Positions 1-9,207 of a stretch of 64,000 nt of DNA are shown here, piece after piece. The stretch's first letter is position 1. Each line of letters opens with the position of its first letter. Source of the DNA: CAZCJA01 sp964499015 (GTDB lineage Bacteria > Elusimicrobiota > Elusimicrobia > F11); contig CAZCJA010000002.1 in assembly GCA_964499015.1 (NCBI GenBank), positions 1 to 64,000 on the forward strand. The letters are read 5' to 3'. A program made the translations under genes and the position numbers. The notes under the pieces were generated by a model that was not told the DNA's origin, did not search any database, and was given only the letters and a program-made list of their open reading frames with translations.

Positions 1-809
1 CCGGAGGCGGACGCCGCGGCGGACGCGGACGCTCAGGCGGCCAGCCGGGCCGCGATTTGCGCGTCGACCATGAAGTAAACCTTATCGACGTTCTTACTGG
101 AATTGACGTGAACCTGGATGTTCCGACGCGCCAGACCTGCGACGTGTGCAGCGGTTCCGGCGCCAAGGAAGGCAGTCAGATGAAGAAATGCCCGGACTGT
201 AAAGGCGCGGGGCAAGTCCGCGTCTCAAGCGGTTTCTTTACGATGGCGCAGACCTGCGGACGCTGCCGCGGTTTCGGCGAGATCATCGACAAACCGTGTT
301 CGACTTGTCATGGCGAAGGCCGTGTTTCGAGAACAACCAAAGTAAAAATGCGCATACCGCCGGGCGTTGAGAACGGCACCACTTTGCGCGTGACGGGCGC
401 CGGCGAAGCCGGCGAGCGCGGCGCTCCGGCCGGAGATCTTTACGTCGTTGTGCGCGTTCACGACGACAAACAGTTTGAGCGCGATGGCGCCAACTTGTAC
501 ATTAACCAATCCATTTCGTTTCCAGTCGCGGCGCTCGGTGGTGAAATCGAAGTGCCGACGCTGGAAGGCAGCGTCCATTTGAAAATTCCCGCGGGAACTC
601 AGCCCGGCGTTCATTTCCGCGTGGCCGATCACGGCCTTCCGCATCTCAAATCGCGCCAGCGCGGACATTTGTATGTTCGCATTAACGTCGATGTGCCTAG
701 GAAACTCAGCAAGGAAGAGCGCAAGCTGATTCTGGACATGGCCGAGAAACAAGGCGAAACGCGCCACACCAAAGACGAAAGCCTGCTCAAGAAAGTCTTC
801 GGCTCATAA
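1..809 (+). CDS. dnaJ: Chaperone protein DnaJ, C-terminal part (5' end outside window)
   Basis: Hsp40 co-chaperone that stimulates DnaK ATPase and presents unfolded clients in the cytoplasm. The reading frame is open from the window edge. It begins in a Gly/Arg-rich linker (the G/F region), so the J domain lies upstream of the window. Four CxxCxGxG zinc motifs follow in order (CDVCSGSG, CPDCKGAG, CGRCRGFG, CSTCHGEG), then the two C-terminal beta-sandwich substrate domains. Having all four motifs identifies true DnaJ rather than CbpA. The stop is 5 nt before rsmE, suggesting co-transcription. A dnaK or grpE upstream is expected but not visible. Confidence 0.97.
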   Translation, partial: GGGRRGGRGRSGGQPGRDLRVDHEVNLIDVLTGIDVNLDVPTRQTCDVCSGSGAKEGSQMKKCPDCKGAGQVRVSSGFFTMAQTCGRCRGFGEIIDKPCSTCHGEGRVSRTTKVKMRIPPGVENGTTLRVTGAGEAGERGAPAGDLYVVVRVHDDKQFERDGANLYINQSISFPVAALGGEIEVPTLEGSVHLKIPAGTQPGVHFRVADHGLPHLKSRQRGHLYVRINVDVPRKLSKEERKLILDMAEKQGETRHTKDESLLKKVFGS

Positions 810-814
810 GCCTT

Positions 815-1540
815 ATGCCGCACATCCTGATTTCACCCGCTGACATTTCCAATAATTCCGTCACTATTCGCGGCTCCGAAGCTCATCATCTCGTGCGCGT
901 TCTGCGCGTGGAAGCGGGCGATCCGCTTTTTCTCTTTGACGGCGCGGGCACGTCGTACAAAGCGCGCTGCGAATCCGTCGATTCCGCCGCTCCGTCGGTC
1001 CGCGCCGCGATCACCGAGAAAACCGTTTCCCAGCGCGCCACGACCATTCATCTTTTTCAGGGCCTGCCCAAAGGCTCCAAATTCGATTACGTGATCGAAA
1101 AGGCGGTCGAGCTCGGCGTCGATGGCCTCATTCCTTTTTTAAGCGATAAGAACATCATCAAGCTCACGCCGGCTCAGAACACATCAAAACTCAAACGGTG
1201 GGAAAATCTGGCCAAAGCCGCCGCAAAGCAATCGGGCCGCGCCACCTTGCCGCACATGGAAAGCGCGCGCTCGTTTAACGAACTCGAAGCACGCTTGAAA
1301 ACGGGCCTGACTCTTTTTCTGGACACCGCCGAGAAAAAAACGACGTTCAAGACAGTGGACCTCAAAAAGGCGAAATTGATTAATATTGTGGTCGGCCCGG
1401 AGAGCGATTTCACCGCCGCGGAGCGGGCGCTGCTTTTCAAGTGGGGCGCGGTGCCGGTGACGCTGGGCCCGCGCGTGCTGCGCACGGAAACCGCCGGGCT
1501 GGTTGCGCTGTCGGTTCTTAATCACGAACTGGATATCTAA
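815..1540 (+). CDS. rsmE: 16S rRNA (uracil1498-N3)-methyltransferase RsmE
   Basis: SPOUT-class, SAM-dependent methyltransferase that modifies U1498 of 16S rRNA. It has 241 residues, the usual length. The small N-terminal PUA-like domain includes RGSEAHHLVRVLR. The knotted C-terminal domain has EKAVELGVDGLIPF and the signature LGPRVLRTETAGLVALSVL. The usual GPEGGF loop reads GPESDF here, a mild departure next to the SAM knot. The ATG lies 5 nt after dnaJ, and the stop TAA shares its last A with the mtaB start. The dnaJ-rsmE-mtaB order is common in bacteria, which supports the call. Confidence 0.95.
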   Translation: MPHILISPADISNNSVTIRGSEAHHLVRVLRVEAGDPLFLFDGAGTSYKARCESVDSAAPSVRAAITEKTVSQRATTIHLFQGLPKGSKFDYVIEKAVELGVDGLIPFLSDKNIIKLTPAQNTSKLKRWENLAKAAAKQSGRATLPHMESARSFNELEARLKTGLTLFLDTAEKKTTFKTVDLKKAKLINIVVGPESDFTAAERALLFKWGAVPVTLGPRVLRTETAGLVALSVLNHELDI

Positions 1541-2739
1541 TGAAAGTATGGTCGTACACCTTCGGGTGCAAAGTGAATCAATACGAAACGGAGCTGCTGC
1601 GCCATCGCTTGGCGGGGAAAGAAGATGCGCATGTTCAATCTCATGCCGACGCCGATTTGTGCCTGATCAACACCTGCAGCGTCACCGCCTTCGCCGATAA
1701 AGAAGCGCGCCAAATGATTCGCCGCGTGTTGCGCGAAAACGACCACGCCCGCGTGATCGTCACCGGCTGCTACGCCACGCGCGCCCCGAAAGAAATCGAA
1801 GAGATATCGGGCCGCCTCGAAATTTACACGAACCAACAGAAAGACGAGCTTCCATCGTGCGTGGGCTTTGAAGTTGCTGAGAAACCGCTCGGCATTCATC
1901 ATTTCGCCGGCCACACGCGTGCGTTTTTAAAAGTCCAGGATGGCTGCAAAGCGCCCTGCAATTACTGCATCATCCCCACGGTGCGGCCAAACATGTGGAG
2001 CAAACCCATTGAAAACGTCCTGGCCGAGGCCAACGCGCTCTTGGAGAACGGCTATCAAGAAATCGTCTTGACCGGGATCCGGTTGGGGCTTTATCGCGGG
2101 GGGATTGTTTCACTGCTCGAGAAGCTCGTGGCGATCCCAAAACAATTTCGTATCCGCCTCTCGTCCTTGGAGGTCACCGAAGTGACGGACGAGCTTATTG
2201 ATTTTGTTTCCAAGAACCCCAAGGTGTGCCGCCATTTCCACATTCCGATGCAGTCCGGGGACAGCACGGTGCTCAAAGACATGGGCCGGTGGTACGACGC
2301 CCCGTTTTACCGGTCGCGAATTGAGGCGGTCCGGAAGGTCATGCCGGACTGCGGATTGACCGCGGACGTGATGGTCGGCTACCCCACCGAGACCGACGAG
2401 CTGTTTTTGAACACCTATCATTTGATCGAAAACATGGCCCTGTCCGGGCTGCATGTCTTCCGCTTTTCCGCCCGGGAGACCACCGAGGCCGCCAAGCTAA
2501 AACCGTTGAATCCCACGGTTATTCAGAAGAGAGCCAGTGTGCTTGGAGAATTGGACAAGGCCCTGCGCAAGCGCTTCTACCAACGTTTTGAAGGCACCGA
2601 TCGCGAAACCCTGCCAGAGCCCTCCGGCGAGGCGTGGACCGACAATTACATCCGCGTCGAAGTGCCCGAAGCCAGTCGGAACACGGGCCTCTCGTTCCAG
2701 AAAGTCTGGTCGCCGCTGTATGAAGCCGCCGCGGTCTAA
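1540..2739 (+). CDS. mtaB: tRNA t6A37 methylthiotransferase MtaB (radical SAM)
   Basis: Adds a methylthio group to t6A37 of ANN-decoding tRNAs, giving ms2t6A. It has 399 residues. The N-terminal UPF0004 domain contributes three cluster cysteines: C10 in TFGCKVNQYETE, C46 in INTCSV and C77 in VTGCYATR. The radical SAM CxxxCxxC motif is C136/C140/C143 (GCKAPCNYC). The TFGCKVNQYE start is typical of MtaB and distinguishes it from MiaB (usually a GCQMN-type motif). The C-terminal TRAM region is short and poorly recognisable. Its start overlaps the rsmE stop by one base. Confidence 0.94.
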   Translation: MKVWSYTFGCKVNQYETELLRHRLAGKEDAHVQSHADADLCLINTCSVTAFADKEARQMIRRVLRENDHARVIVTGCYATRAPKEIEEISGRLEIYTNQQKDELPSCVGFEVAEKPLGIHHFAGHTRAFLKVQDGCKAPCNYCIIPTVRPNMWSKPIENVLAEANALLENGYQEIVLTGIRLGLYRGGIVSLLEKLVAIPKQFRIRLSSLEVTEVTDELIDFVSKNPKVCRHFHIPMQSGDSTVLKDMGRWYDAPFYRSRIEAVRKVMPDCGLTADVMVGYPTETDELFLNTYHLIENMALSGLHVFRFSARETTEAAKLKPLNPTVIQKRASVLGELDKALRKRFYQRFEGTDRETLPEPSGEAWTDNYIRVEVPEASRNTGLSFQKVWSPLYEAAAV

Positions 2740-2759
2740 AAAAGGAAGAAATACCCCCT

Positions 2760-3104
2760 GTGGATAACTGTATTTTTTGTAAAATCGCGACCGGTCACGT
2801 GGCCTCGAAAACGGTCTATCAAGACGATCAGGTGATGGCTTTTCGGGATGTTAACCCTCAAGCACCCGTCCACGTTCTCGTCATTCCAAAAAAACATATT
2901 GAAAGCTTGAACACGATAAGCGCAAACGACAGCGCGCTTGTTTCTCATATTCATCAGGTCATTCAAAAAGTGGCCGCCGCGGAGAAGTTGGGGGAAGACG
3001 GTTTCCGCGTGATCACAAACATCGGCAAGAACGGCGGACAAAGCGTGCCTCATCTGCACTATCACGTGATGGGCGGCCGGCCGATGACATGGCCTCCGGG
3101 CTAA
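2760..3104 (+). CDS. HIT family nucleotide hydrolase (HINT-like)
   Basis: Histidine-triad purine nucleoside phosphoramidase or hydrolase of 114 residues, the standard HINT length. The triad is H98-H100-H102 in the string PHLHYHVMGG. N-terminal CxxC (C4, C7) is typical of the zinc-containing bacterial branch. The GTG start is supported by an AAGGAAG ribosome site about 10 nt upstream and by the family-typical DNCIFCKI start. It lies 20 nt after mtaB and 42 nt before rpsU. The physiological substrate cannot be read from the sequence. Confidence 0.93.
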   Translation: MDNCIFCKIATGHVASKTVYQDDQVMAFRDVNPQAPVHVLVIPKKHIESLNTISANDSALVSHIHQVIQKVAAAEKLGEDGFRVITNIGKNGGQSVPHLHYHVMGGRPMTWPPG

Positions 3105-3146
3105 ACGTTTTTCAAAAACTAAAACCAAAGGGTAGGTGTTTACTTA

Positions 3147-3347
3147 GTGGTCCTTATCAAGATACGTGAAGGCGAACAAATCGAAGAAGCTCTCCGTCGT
3201 TTCAAGCGTGAATGCGAGAAGAACGGCATCATGCAGGAAATTAAACGGCGCGAATATTTCGAGTCGCCGGCCGTCCGCAAAAAGCGGAAAGCCGCCGAAG
3301 CCAGACGCAAAATGAAACGGCGTTTAATGCGCCAAAAACGCCGATAA
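3147..3347 (+). CDS. rpsU: 30S ribosomal protein S21
   Basis: Small, strongly basic ribosomal protein of 66 residues with the S21 core REGEQIEEALRRFKRECEK and a Lys/Arg-rich tail. The GTG start is preceded by a weak AGGT Shine-Dalgarno. It is followed by a perfect hairpin and then dnaG and rpoD, the classical macromolecular synthesis operon layout known from gammaproteobacteria. Confidence 0.96.
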   Translation: MVLIKIREGEQIEEALRRFKRECEKNGIMQEIKRREYFESPAVRKKRKAAEARRKMKRRLMRQKRR

Positions 3348-3379
3348 TCCGATTCAAATTTGATTACGGCTTCACACCG

Positions 3380-3407
3380 AAAACCCGTCCCAATTGGGAC
3401 GGGTTTT
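3380..3407 (+). terminator. Perfect hairpin between rpsU and dnaG
   Basis: A 12-bp perfect stem (AAAACCCGTCCC with its complement) and an AATT loop, ending in TTTT. It sits 33 nt after the rpsU stop and 20 nt before the dnaG start. In E. coli a partial terminator or attenuator lies at the same place and makes S21 more abundant than primase. The same role is inferred here. The U-run is only four bases, which fits partial read-through. Confidence 0.75.
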
Positions 3408-3427
3408 CGACTGTGTAGGAAGAAAAA

Positions 3428-5209
3428 ATGTTTAGCCGAGAACAGATCGATCAAGTCAGAAACAGCGTCGATATAATCGAGACCATACGCGAGTATGTTC
3501 CCTCGCTGAAAGTCGCCGGACGGTCGGTCAAAGGGCTGTGCCCGTTTCACGGGGAACGCACACCGTCGTTCCACGTGCAGCCGGACAAAGGGCTCTACAA
3601 ATGTTTCGGCTGCGGCGAAAGCGGGGACGTTTTCGGGTTTCTGTCAAAAGTCGAAAACCTGACGTTTACCGAAGCGGTGGAACGCTTGGCGTCGCGCGCG
3701 GGCATCACCTTGCGCAAAGACCGCAATCGCGGCGATGACCGGCAGGAAGGAACGCGCGAGCGGGTGCTGCGAGTACTTGAGGCCGCTGCCGCGTACTATG
3801 AAGAGAAGCTTTGGAACGACCGCGGCGGGGAAACGGCTCTCGCGTACTTAAGCGAGCGTCACGTGCAGGAGGAAACATCGCGGGCTTTCCGGCTCGGCTA
3901 CGCGCCGACCTCGGGCGATCCGGCGTTTGAAGCGCTGGTGAAGAAAGGCTACCCGATCGAATTGTGCCAGCAGGCGGGACTCGCGGCGCGGTCGAACTCG
4001 GGACGGTATTACGACCCGCTGTACGGACGGGTGATTTTTCCGATTTTGGACACATTTGGAAACGTGGTGGGGTTCGGTGGACGGATCCTGCCGCAAGCGC
4101 GCAAGAGCGTGCTGGACATCGGCAAGGAAGAAACGGGCGGGGAAGGACCGAAGTACATCAACTCCCCGGAAACGCCGGTGTTTTCGAAAGGCAAGCTGAT
4201 GTACGGCCTCTATCAGGCCAAGGGCCGCATCCGCGAGGAAAAGCGGGCGATGGTTCTGGAAGGCTACATGGACGTGATCGGCGCGCACCAGGCGGGTTTT
4301 ACGTTTGGCGTCGCCACGCTGGGCACCGCGCTGACGCGCGACCACGCGAAGCTGATCAAACGCTACGCCGACTCGGTTTTGATGTTCTTTGATGCAGACG
4401 AAGCGGGCCGCAAAGCGGCCGTTAAGGGCCTCGAGCCCGTGCTTCAGGAAGAATTGTTTCCACGGATCGTATTGACGGAAGAGACCGGCGACCCGGACGA
4501 AATCGTTCACGACAAGGGCGCCGGTTTCTTTTTGAACCTGCTCGATTCGGCCCCCGACTTCATGGACTATCTGCTGCGCGTTTCGCGCGGCGTGGAAAAC
4601 ACGCTGCAAGAAAAAGCAGCCTTGGCGAAGCACCTGCTGCAGCTGATCGCGGCCTCGCCGAACGAAATTTTAAAAGCTGAATGGACGCGCCGCCTGGGTT
4701 TGGGCCTTGGTATCGACATCCAGGTTCTCGAAAAAGAACTTAAAACGGCCGGCTCCAAAATCAAGGAAGCTCCGAAGTCGGCGGCCACGGGAACGCAGAA
4801 AACTTTTTTGCCGTCTGCTGAGGAAGAGTATTTGCAGATGTTTATGAACACGCCGAGCGCCGGAGTGGAGAACAGACTGACACCCGATGACTTTTCGGAC
4901 GAACGCCACAAACGCTTGATGATGCTGATTGAAAAGCATCTGAAGGAAAACGGCCGCATCGTGGTGGCGGAGTTGTTCAGCGACGTCGCCGATCAGGACA
5001 AAGAGTGGTTTATGAAGCTCGCGATGGAGGATAAAACCTTCGACGAGCCCGAAGACAGGCGGGAACAACTGGCCCGCGACATTCGTTTGAAGAAAGTGAA
5101 GAAACGCTTCACTGATTTGGGCGAGCGGATCAAAGTGGGCCAGGGAAGCACGACGGAAGTGGCCGAGTTTCAGGAATTATTCCGACAGATAAAAGGAAAG
5201 GTGCAATGA
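3428..5209 (+). CDS. dnaG: DNA primase DnaG
   Basis: Synthesises RNA primers at the replication fork. It has 593 residues, the normal length. The N-terminal zinc ribbon is C38, H41, C59, C62 (CPFH ... CFGC). The TOPRIM catalytic core carries EGYMDV with the glutamate near residue 278, followed by the acidic motif [11 protein letters not shown]. The C-terminal region is helical and probably binds DnaB. The ATG follows a GGAAGAAAAA stretch. The stop overlaps the rpoD start by 4 nt (ATGA), indicating translational coupling. Confidence 0.97.
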   Translation: MFSREQIDQVRNSVDIIETIREYVPSLKVAGRSVKGLCPFHGERTPSFHVQPDKGLYKCFGCGESGDVFGFLSKVENLTFTEAVERLASRAGITLRKDRNRGDDRQEGTRERVLRVLEAAAAYYEEKLWNDRGGETALAYLSERHVQEETSRAFRLGYAPTSGDPAFEALVKKGYPIELCQQAGLAARSNSGRYYDPLYGRVIFPILDTFGNVVGFGGRILPQARKSVLDIGKEETGGEGPKYINSPETPVFSKGKLMYGLYQAKGRIREEKRAMVLEGYMDVIGAHQAGFTFGVATLGTALTRDHAKLIKRYADSVLMFFDADEAGRKAAVKGLEPVLQEELFPRIVLTEETGDPDEIVHDKGAGFFLNLLDSAPDFMDYLLRVSRGVENTLQEKAALAKHLLQLIAASPNEILKAEWTRRLGLGLGIDIQVLEKELKTAGSKIKEAPKSAATGTQKTFLPSAEEEYLQMFMNTPSAGVENRLTPDDFSDERHKRLMMLIEKHLKENGRIVVAELFSDVADQDKEWFMKLAMEDKTFDEPEDRREQLARDIRLKKVKKRFTDLGERIKVGQGSTTEVAEFQELFRQIKGKVQ

Positions 5210-6945
5210 TCAAAGAAAACAGCAAAGCATTTATCGATAACAACGCCTTGATTCAGGCCCTTGTCAAACAAGGCAAGGAAGCTGGCTACATCACGTACGA
5301 AGAAATCATGCGCCGCCTGCCTGAAAACACCACGCCGGAAGATCTCGATAACTTCTTCGGTTCGCTGGAGGAAATGGGCATTCAGGTCCTTGAGGCCGAA
5401 GAATCGCGCCCGGCCAAAACGGTGGAGCCCGGCGAAACGCCCGCCGCCCCCGAAATCGAACTCGACACGCAGAATTCCATCCGTATGTATCTCTCGGAGA
5501 TGGGCCGCGTCCCGCTTTTGACGCGCGAAGAAGAAGTCACCCTTTCCCGCAACATCAAAGAACACGAAAAAGACCTGCGCTTGCTCGTCCTGCAGTCGCC
5601 GATCACGCTGCGCGAAATCAGCAATTGGGAAACCCTGCTGGAGCAGCAGGAAATGACGCCGAAAGAGCTGATGCCGCGCGGCCGCAAAACAACGGTCGAA
5701 CTGAACCGCATGCGCCAGCGCGTCAAAGTCGTCGCCCAGGCCATTCGCAAGAGCGAGAAGATCATCATCAATCTGGAGAATAAACTGCAGCAGAAAGACC
5801 TCACGCTGAAGGCGCGCGCGAAGGTTCAACTGCAGTCGGACGCGGAAAAGAAAGAGATCGTTAATAAGATTATCAGTCTTAATCTCAACCAGGACAAAAT
5901 TAAACGTCTGACCAATAAGATTAAAACGATCGCGGCCAAAATCCGCGAGACCGAAGACGAACTGCGCCGCTACGAGACGCGCTTCAACATGCCGTATCAG
6001 GAAATCCTCGCGATCTACAACAAGGTGCTCGCGAAGAAGATCACGGCGATCGCCTTTAAGAAATTGACCGGCTACACCATGACCGGCATCGAGTCCACGA
6101 TGGAAAACCTCCAGAACGTGGAAGGCCGCCGCGTGCGCATCCTGCAGGTCCTGCCGGTGACGCGCAACAACTTGATGGATCTCGACATGAAGATCCGCCA
6201 GTTGGAAGAGGCGATCCTCAAAGATAAATTGAAGCTGATCCGCGCGAACCTGCGCTTGGTTGTGTCCATCGCCAAGAAGCACGTCGGCGCCTCCAACCTC
6301 GAACTCCCGGACTTGATTCAGGAAGGCGGCTTGGGCCTCATCAAAGCCGTTGAAAAATTCGAATGGCGCCGCGGCTTTAAGTTCTCGACGTACGCCACCT
6401 GGTGGATCCGCCAGTCGATCAACCGCGCCATTGCCGACCAGGCGCGCACGATCCGTATTCCGGTCCACATGAAGGAAATCATTTCCAAACTCACCAAAGT
6501 GGCTCGCCGCAGCCGCCAAGAGCTGGGCCGCGATCCGACGATGGAAGAGTATTCAAAGGCTCTGCGTTTGTCGGTCGACAAGGTCCGCGGCATTCTGCGC
6601 ATCATGCAGGATCCGGTTTCTCTGTCCACGCCGGTCGGCGAAGACGAGGATTCTTTCCTCGAAGACTTCATCGAAGACGGCGCGACTTCGGAACCGTCCG
6701 AAGGCGCGCAGGACTTCCTTCGCCATCGCGAAGTGGAGCGCGCTCTTTCGACCCTTTCCGAACGCGAAGCGCAGATCATCCGCCTTCGCTTCGGCATCGG
6801 CACGGGGTATCCGCGCACGCTGGAAGAGCTCGGCCGCATCTTCAACGTTACCCGTGAGCGGGTGCGTCAGATCGAAGCCAAGGCGATTCGCAAGCTGCGC
6901 CATCCGTCGCGCAGCCGCGTCCTCAAGGAATACCTGGACAATTGA
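5206..6945 (+). CDS. rpoD: RNA polymerase primary sigma factor RpoD (sigma-70)
   Basis: Housekeeping sigma factor of 579 residues. Region 1.1 at the N-terminus ([14 protein letters not shown]) is present, as expected for a primary sigma. Region 1.2 has [21 protein letters not shown] charged helical non-conserved segment follows, then regions 2.1-2.4 from about residue 368 ([20 protein letters not shown], the -10 recognition helix). Region 4.2 has the helix-turn-helix [20 protein letters not shown], which reads the -35 element. The TTGACA/TACACT-type promoters found in the window are the expected targets. It is coupled to dnaG through ATGA. Confidence 0.98.
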   Translation: MIKENSKAFIDNNALIQALVKQGKEAGYITYEEIMRRLPENTTPEDLDNFFGSLEEMGIQVLEAEESRPAKTVEPGETPAAPEIELDTQNSIRMYLSEMGRVPLLTREEEVTLSRNIKEHEKDLRLLVLQSPITLREISNWETLLEQQEMTPKELMPRGRKTTVELNRMRQRVKVVAQAIRKSEKIIINLENKLQQKDLTLKARAKVQLQSDAEKKEIVNKIISLNLNQDKIKRLTNKIKTIAAKIRETEDELRRYETRFNMPYQEILAIYNKVLAKKITAIAFKKLTGYTMTGIESTMENLQNVEGRRVRILQVLPVTRNNLMDLDMKIRQLEEAILKDKLKLIRANLRLVVSIAKKHVGASNLELPDLIQEGGLGLIKAVEKFEWRRGFKFSTYATWWIRQSINRAIADQARTIRIPVHMKEIISKLTKVARRSRQELGRDPTMEEYSKALRLSVDKVRGILRIMQDPVSLSTPVGEDEDSFLEDFIEDGATSEPSEGAQDFLRHREVERALSTLSEREAQIIRLRFGIGTGYPRTLEELGRIFNVTRERVRQIEAKAIRKLRHPSRSRVLKEYLDN

Positions 6946-8183
6946 AAAAGCTGTTTGCCGCGCGCCTATTTCTAGACGCCGCGGGGCGCCTGATCATGAT
7001 GGGCGTCGTGATCCTGGTATCGCGACGCCTGGGCGTTGAGTCCTTCGGCCAACTGGCCTACGGCTTATCCATCGTCAACATCAGCTACTTCCTGTGCGAC
7101 TTCGGTGTGGCCACTCTGTTTTTGCGTGAAATGGGCCGGACGACCGACGCCGAACGCAATTCGGTGTGGGAAAAATTCTTCGGCCTCAAAGTCGCGCTTG
7201 CCACGGGCGTTCTTGTTATCGGATCGCTTTTTTCCTTTAAATTGTGGCGCTGGGATAACCCCGCCATTCTTATCGGCCTCTACATTTCCATGATCGGCAA
7301 CTGCTTCATGGATTTTTTCAACTACGCCTGCAACGCTCTCCAAAATCTAAAAGCCAGCGCGATCATGATCGCCATCCATAAAGGGTTTGTCGCGGCCAGC
7401 GTGATCTTCGTGTGTTTCAGCATGCCGACACTCGAGTATGTGTCGGCGGCTCTTGTGGTGGGAAATGTGATCGGCGTGAGCTTGAGCATCATCGTCTTGA
7501 TGAAATTTTTGCGTTTGCCGATGAAAGTCGAGTGGCGCCCGGTGGAATGGGGGCATTGGCTCCAGGCGACGGTGCCGCTCGCGCTCTCCAATATTCTTGT
7601 GATCGCCTATGGCCGTTTCGGGATTCTATTTCTGCCCTCGTTGCGCGGGGAAACCGAAACCGGTATTTACGCGGCGGCTCACCGGATTTTCGAGGCGGGT
7701 TATATTTTGCCGGCGGCAATGGTTGGTGTGCTGGTTCCGCGGCTCGCCAAGAGTCACAAGGAATCGGGCGCGCAATTCACGGCGGATATTAAAAAATCCC
7801 TGAAATCGATCGGTCTGTTGATGGCCGCGTTTCTTATGGGCGCGCAGTTGTTCAGTCCATTCATCATTCATTTCTTGTTCGGGGACGCGTATGCGGCCTC
7901 TGTACCGATTTTGCGCATTCTGCTTATGGTGAATGCTCTCGTCATCTTGAACGTTTTCTTCGCTCACATCATGATTGTTTATAACCGGCTCACGTGGAAC
8001 GCGGTGAACGCTGTTTTGACCGCTCTTGTCGCGGGAATTTTGTCGTATGTCTTAATCCGCCAGCACGGGGCAATGGGGGCGGCCTGGGCGTTGCTCGGGG
8101 CGGAAGTGTTCTTCACCGTTTTGGCAGGGTCTTCCCTGATATATTTACGTAGGCGTGGTACAGGAACGGTTCAAGGCTTATAA
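6942..8183 (+). CDS. Lipid-linked polysaccharide flippase, Wzx/MATE-like membrane protein
   Basis: Integral membrane protein of 413 residues with about 12 predicted hydrophobic segments and the pattern of the polysaccharide biosynthesis (RfbX/Wzx) family, including an N-terminal [20 protein letters not shown] stretch. Such proteins flip undecaprenyl-linked sugar units across the inner membrane. The start is a TTG overlapping the rpoD stop by 4 nt, so it is apparently the last gene of the rpsU-dnaG-rpoD transcript. That is an unusual partner for the operon. No glycosyltransferases are adjacent, so the transported glycan is unknown. Confidence 0.8.
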   Translation: MKKLFAARLFLDAAGRLIMMGVVILVSRRLGVESFGQLAYGLSIVNISYFLCDFGVATLFLREMGRTTDAERNSVWEKFFGLKVALATGVLVIGSLFSFKLWRWDNPAILIGLYISMIGNCFMDFFNYACNALQNLKASAIMIAIHKGFVAASVIFVCFSMPTLEYVSAALVVGNVIGVSLSIIVLMKFLRLPMKVEWRPVEWGHWLQATVPLALSNILVIAYGRFGILFLPSLRGETETGIYAAAHRIFEAGYILPAAMVGVLVPRLAKSHKESGAQFTADIKKSLKSIGLLMAAFLMGAQLFSPFIIHFLFGDAYAASVPILRILLMVNALVILNVFFAHIMIVYNRLTWNAVNAVLTALVAGILSYVLIRQHGAMGAAWALLGAEVFFTVLAGSSLIYLRRRGTGTVQGL

Positions 8184-8220
8184 TTCATGGGTTGGAATAT
8201 GGCCAAAGGGGAGGTTCTTA

Positions 8221-8901
8221 ATGTCTCGTAAACTAATCTTCATTGTTTCCGCGTTCGTGGTTTTAAATTTCACGACTGCAAATATGGTGTCTGCAGAGTT
8301 TAATCTGGGCAAAGCCAAAGACTTTCTTAAATCCAAGAAGCCCAGCCAAGGCGAAGCAACACAGGCGGTTTCGAACGCCAAGGCTGGATCACCTGATCCC
8401 GAAACGCGTCCGCTCAAAAGTCTCAAGGTGGCGAAACACTTCGATCTTGGGGGGGATGTTAAAAAGAGCTGCTGGGCTGACTACCTTAATGAACTTGAAC
8501 GTGTAGTTCCGCCCCCTGTCTATGTGATTACGACGGTCAAGCAAACGTACAAGGATGGGTTAAAGACCGAGCAGGTCGCAACATTGGCCGCAGCCAGGAA
8601 AGGTTATGACGGTTCGGCGGCCAAGTCGATGTCTATGGAAATAGGGGACCCCGTGTATCTTCGTAATGGCAATCTTGAATCGATCATTAGAAGGGGTAAT
8701 TCTGTAGAAGATTATGAAACGCCGTTGATTGAGGAGCGGCTTGCTCCTGAGCTGATGCAGTCGCTTCATAATTTTGACAAAGTCGCCATCGTTGAATTCG
8801 AGGGCGATGAGACGAAAGGCAGAAAAGGTGTCTGGAAAGCGAGCGTCAATGTTCTCGCAGAACCGGTCACAAAAGAAACCAACGTCCGTTTAATGAACTA
8901 G
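8221..8901 (+). CDS. Secreted protein of unknown function
   Basis: 226 residues. The N-terminal signal peptide is roughly residues 1-25, with a likely cut after VSA. I recognise no domain in the mature part, which is soluble and mixed in charge and contains WADYLNELERVVPPPVYVI and a single cysteine. The ATG at 8221 is chosen over upstream in-frame starts because AAAGGGGAGG lies 7 nt before it and because the signal peptide begins there. A TATAAT hexamer at 8179-8184 may be its -10 element, but no convincing -35 is visible. It stands alone between the flippase and the tRNAs. Confidence 0.75.
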   Translation: MSRKLIFIVSAFVVLNFTTANMVSAEFNLGKAKDFLKSKKPSQGEATQAVSNAKAGSPDPETRPLKSLKVAKHFDLGGDVKKSCWADYLNELERVVPPPVYVITTVKQTYKDGLKTEQVATLAAARKGYDGSAAKSMSMEIGDPVYLRNGNLESIIRRGNSVEDYETPLIEERLAPELMQSLHNFDKVAIVEFEGDETKGRKGVWKASVNVLAEPVTKETNVRLMN

Positions 8902-8912
8902 TTTTTTTTGGC

Positions 8913-8942
8913 CTGCGGGTGCTCATATATGAGCACCCGCAG
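8913..8942. repeat. Perfect 30-nt palindrome
   Basis: CTGCGGGTGCTCAT is followed by AT and its exact complement, so all 15 base pairs match. It starts 12 nt after the stop of the secreted-protein gene. A run of eight T lies before it at 8902-8909, not after it, so it is not a standard intrinsic terminator on either strand. It could still stop transcription as a very stable hairpin, or be a protein-binding site. Confidence 0.7.
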
Positions 8943-8960
8943 ATGCCTTCTCCCGCCCAA

Positions 8961-8989
8961 TTGATCAATCCCAAACGCGCTCATATTTC
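8961..8989 (+). promoter_or_regulatory. Possible promoter of the tRNA pair
   Basis: TTGATC (8961-8966), a 17-nt spacer and TATTTC (8984-8989). Predicted initiation near 8996 would give a 30-nt leader before the first tRNA. The -10 is only a partial match, so this is tentative. Confidence 0.35.
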
Positions 8990-9025
8990 CTAAAGTTGTT
9001 CTGAATCAAGCAGTGCCAAGTTGAC

Positions 9026-9099
9026 GGGCCCGTAGCTCAGCTGGTTAGAGCACTCGGCTCATAACCGATTGGTCGGTGGTTCAAGTCCACCCGGGCCCA
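9026..9099 (+). tRNA. tRNA with anticodon CAT, probably tRNA-Ile2 (lysidine type)
   Basis: 74 nt with a full cloverleaf. The acceptor GGGCCCG pairs with CGGGCCC, the discriminator is A, the D arm is AGCTCAGCTGGTTAGAGC, the anticodon loop is CTCATAA and the T arm contains GGTTCAAGTCC. CCA is not encoded. A CAT anticodon fits elongator Met or Ile2. The C4-G69 and C5-G68 pairs, known determinants for TilS in E. coli, favour Ile2, but this is not decisive. Confidence 0.9.
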
Positions 9100-9126
9100 A
9101 TTTATATTATGCTTGGTCTCAATCCC

Positions 9127-9198
9127 GGGCAGTTAGCTCAGCGGGAGAGCACTCGCCTCACACGCGAGGGGTCATAGGTTCAATCCCTATACTGCCCA
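9127..9198 (+). tRNA. tRNA-Val (CAC)
   Basis: 72 nt. The acceptor GGGCAGT pairs with ACTGCCC, the discriminator is A, the anticodon stem is CTCGC/GCGAG and the loop CTCACAC gives anticodon CAC, reading GUG. The T arm contains GGTTCAATCC. CCA is not encoded. It lies 27 nt after the CAT tRNA and 9 nt before the next CDS, so all three are probably one transcript. Confidence 0.93.
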
Positions 9199-9207
9199 AT
9201 CCAATTT

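Noticed and set aside
2759..2767. Single perfect DnaA box TGTGGATAA over the HIT gene start
   Set aside because: One copy is expected by chance about every 130 kb per 9-mer on both strands, and it is isolated and spans a start codon.
5170..6519. 449-codon open frame on the minus strand opposite rpoD
   Set aside because: It is the antisense shadow of a full-length sigma-70 gene; its composition is unlike a protein and no family is recognisable.
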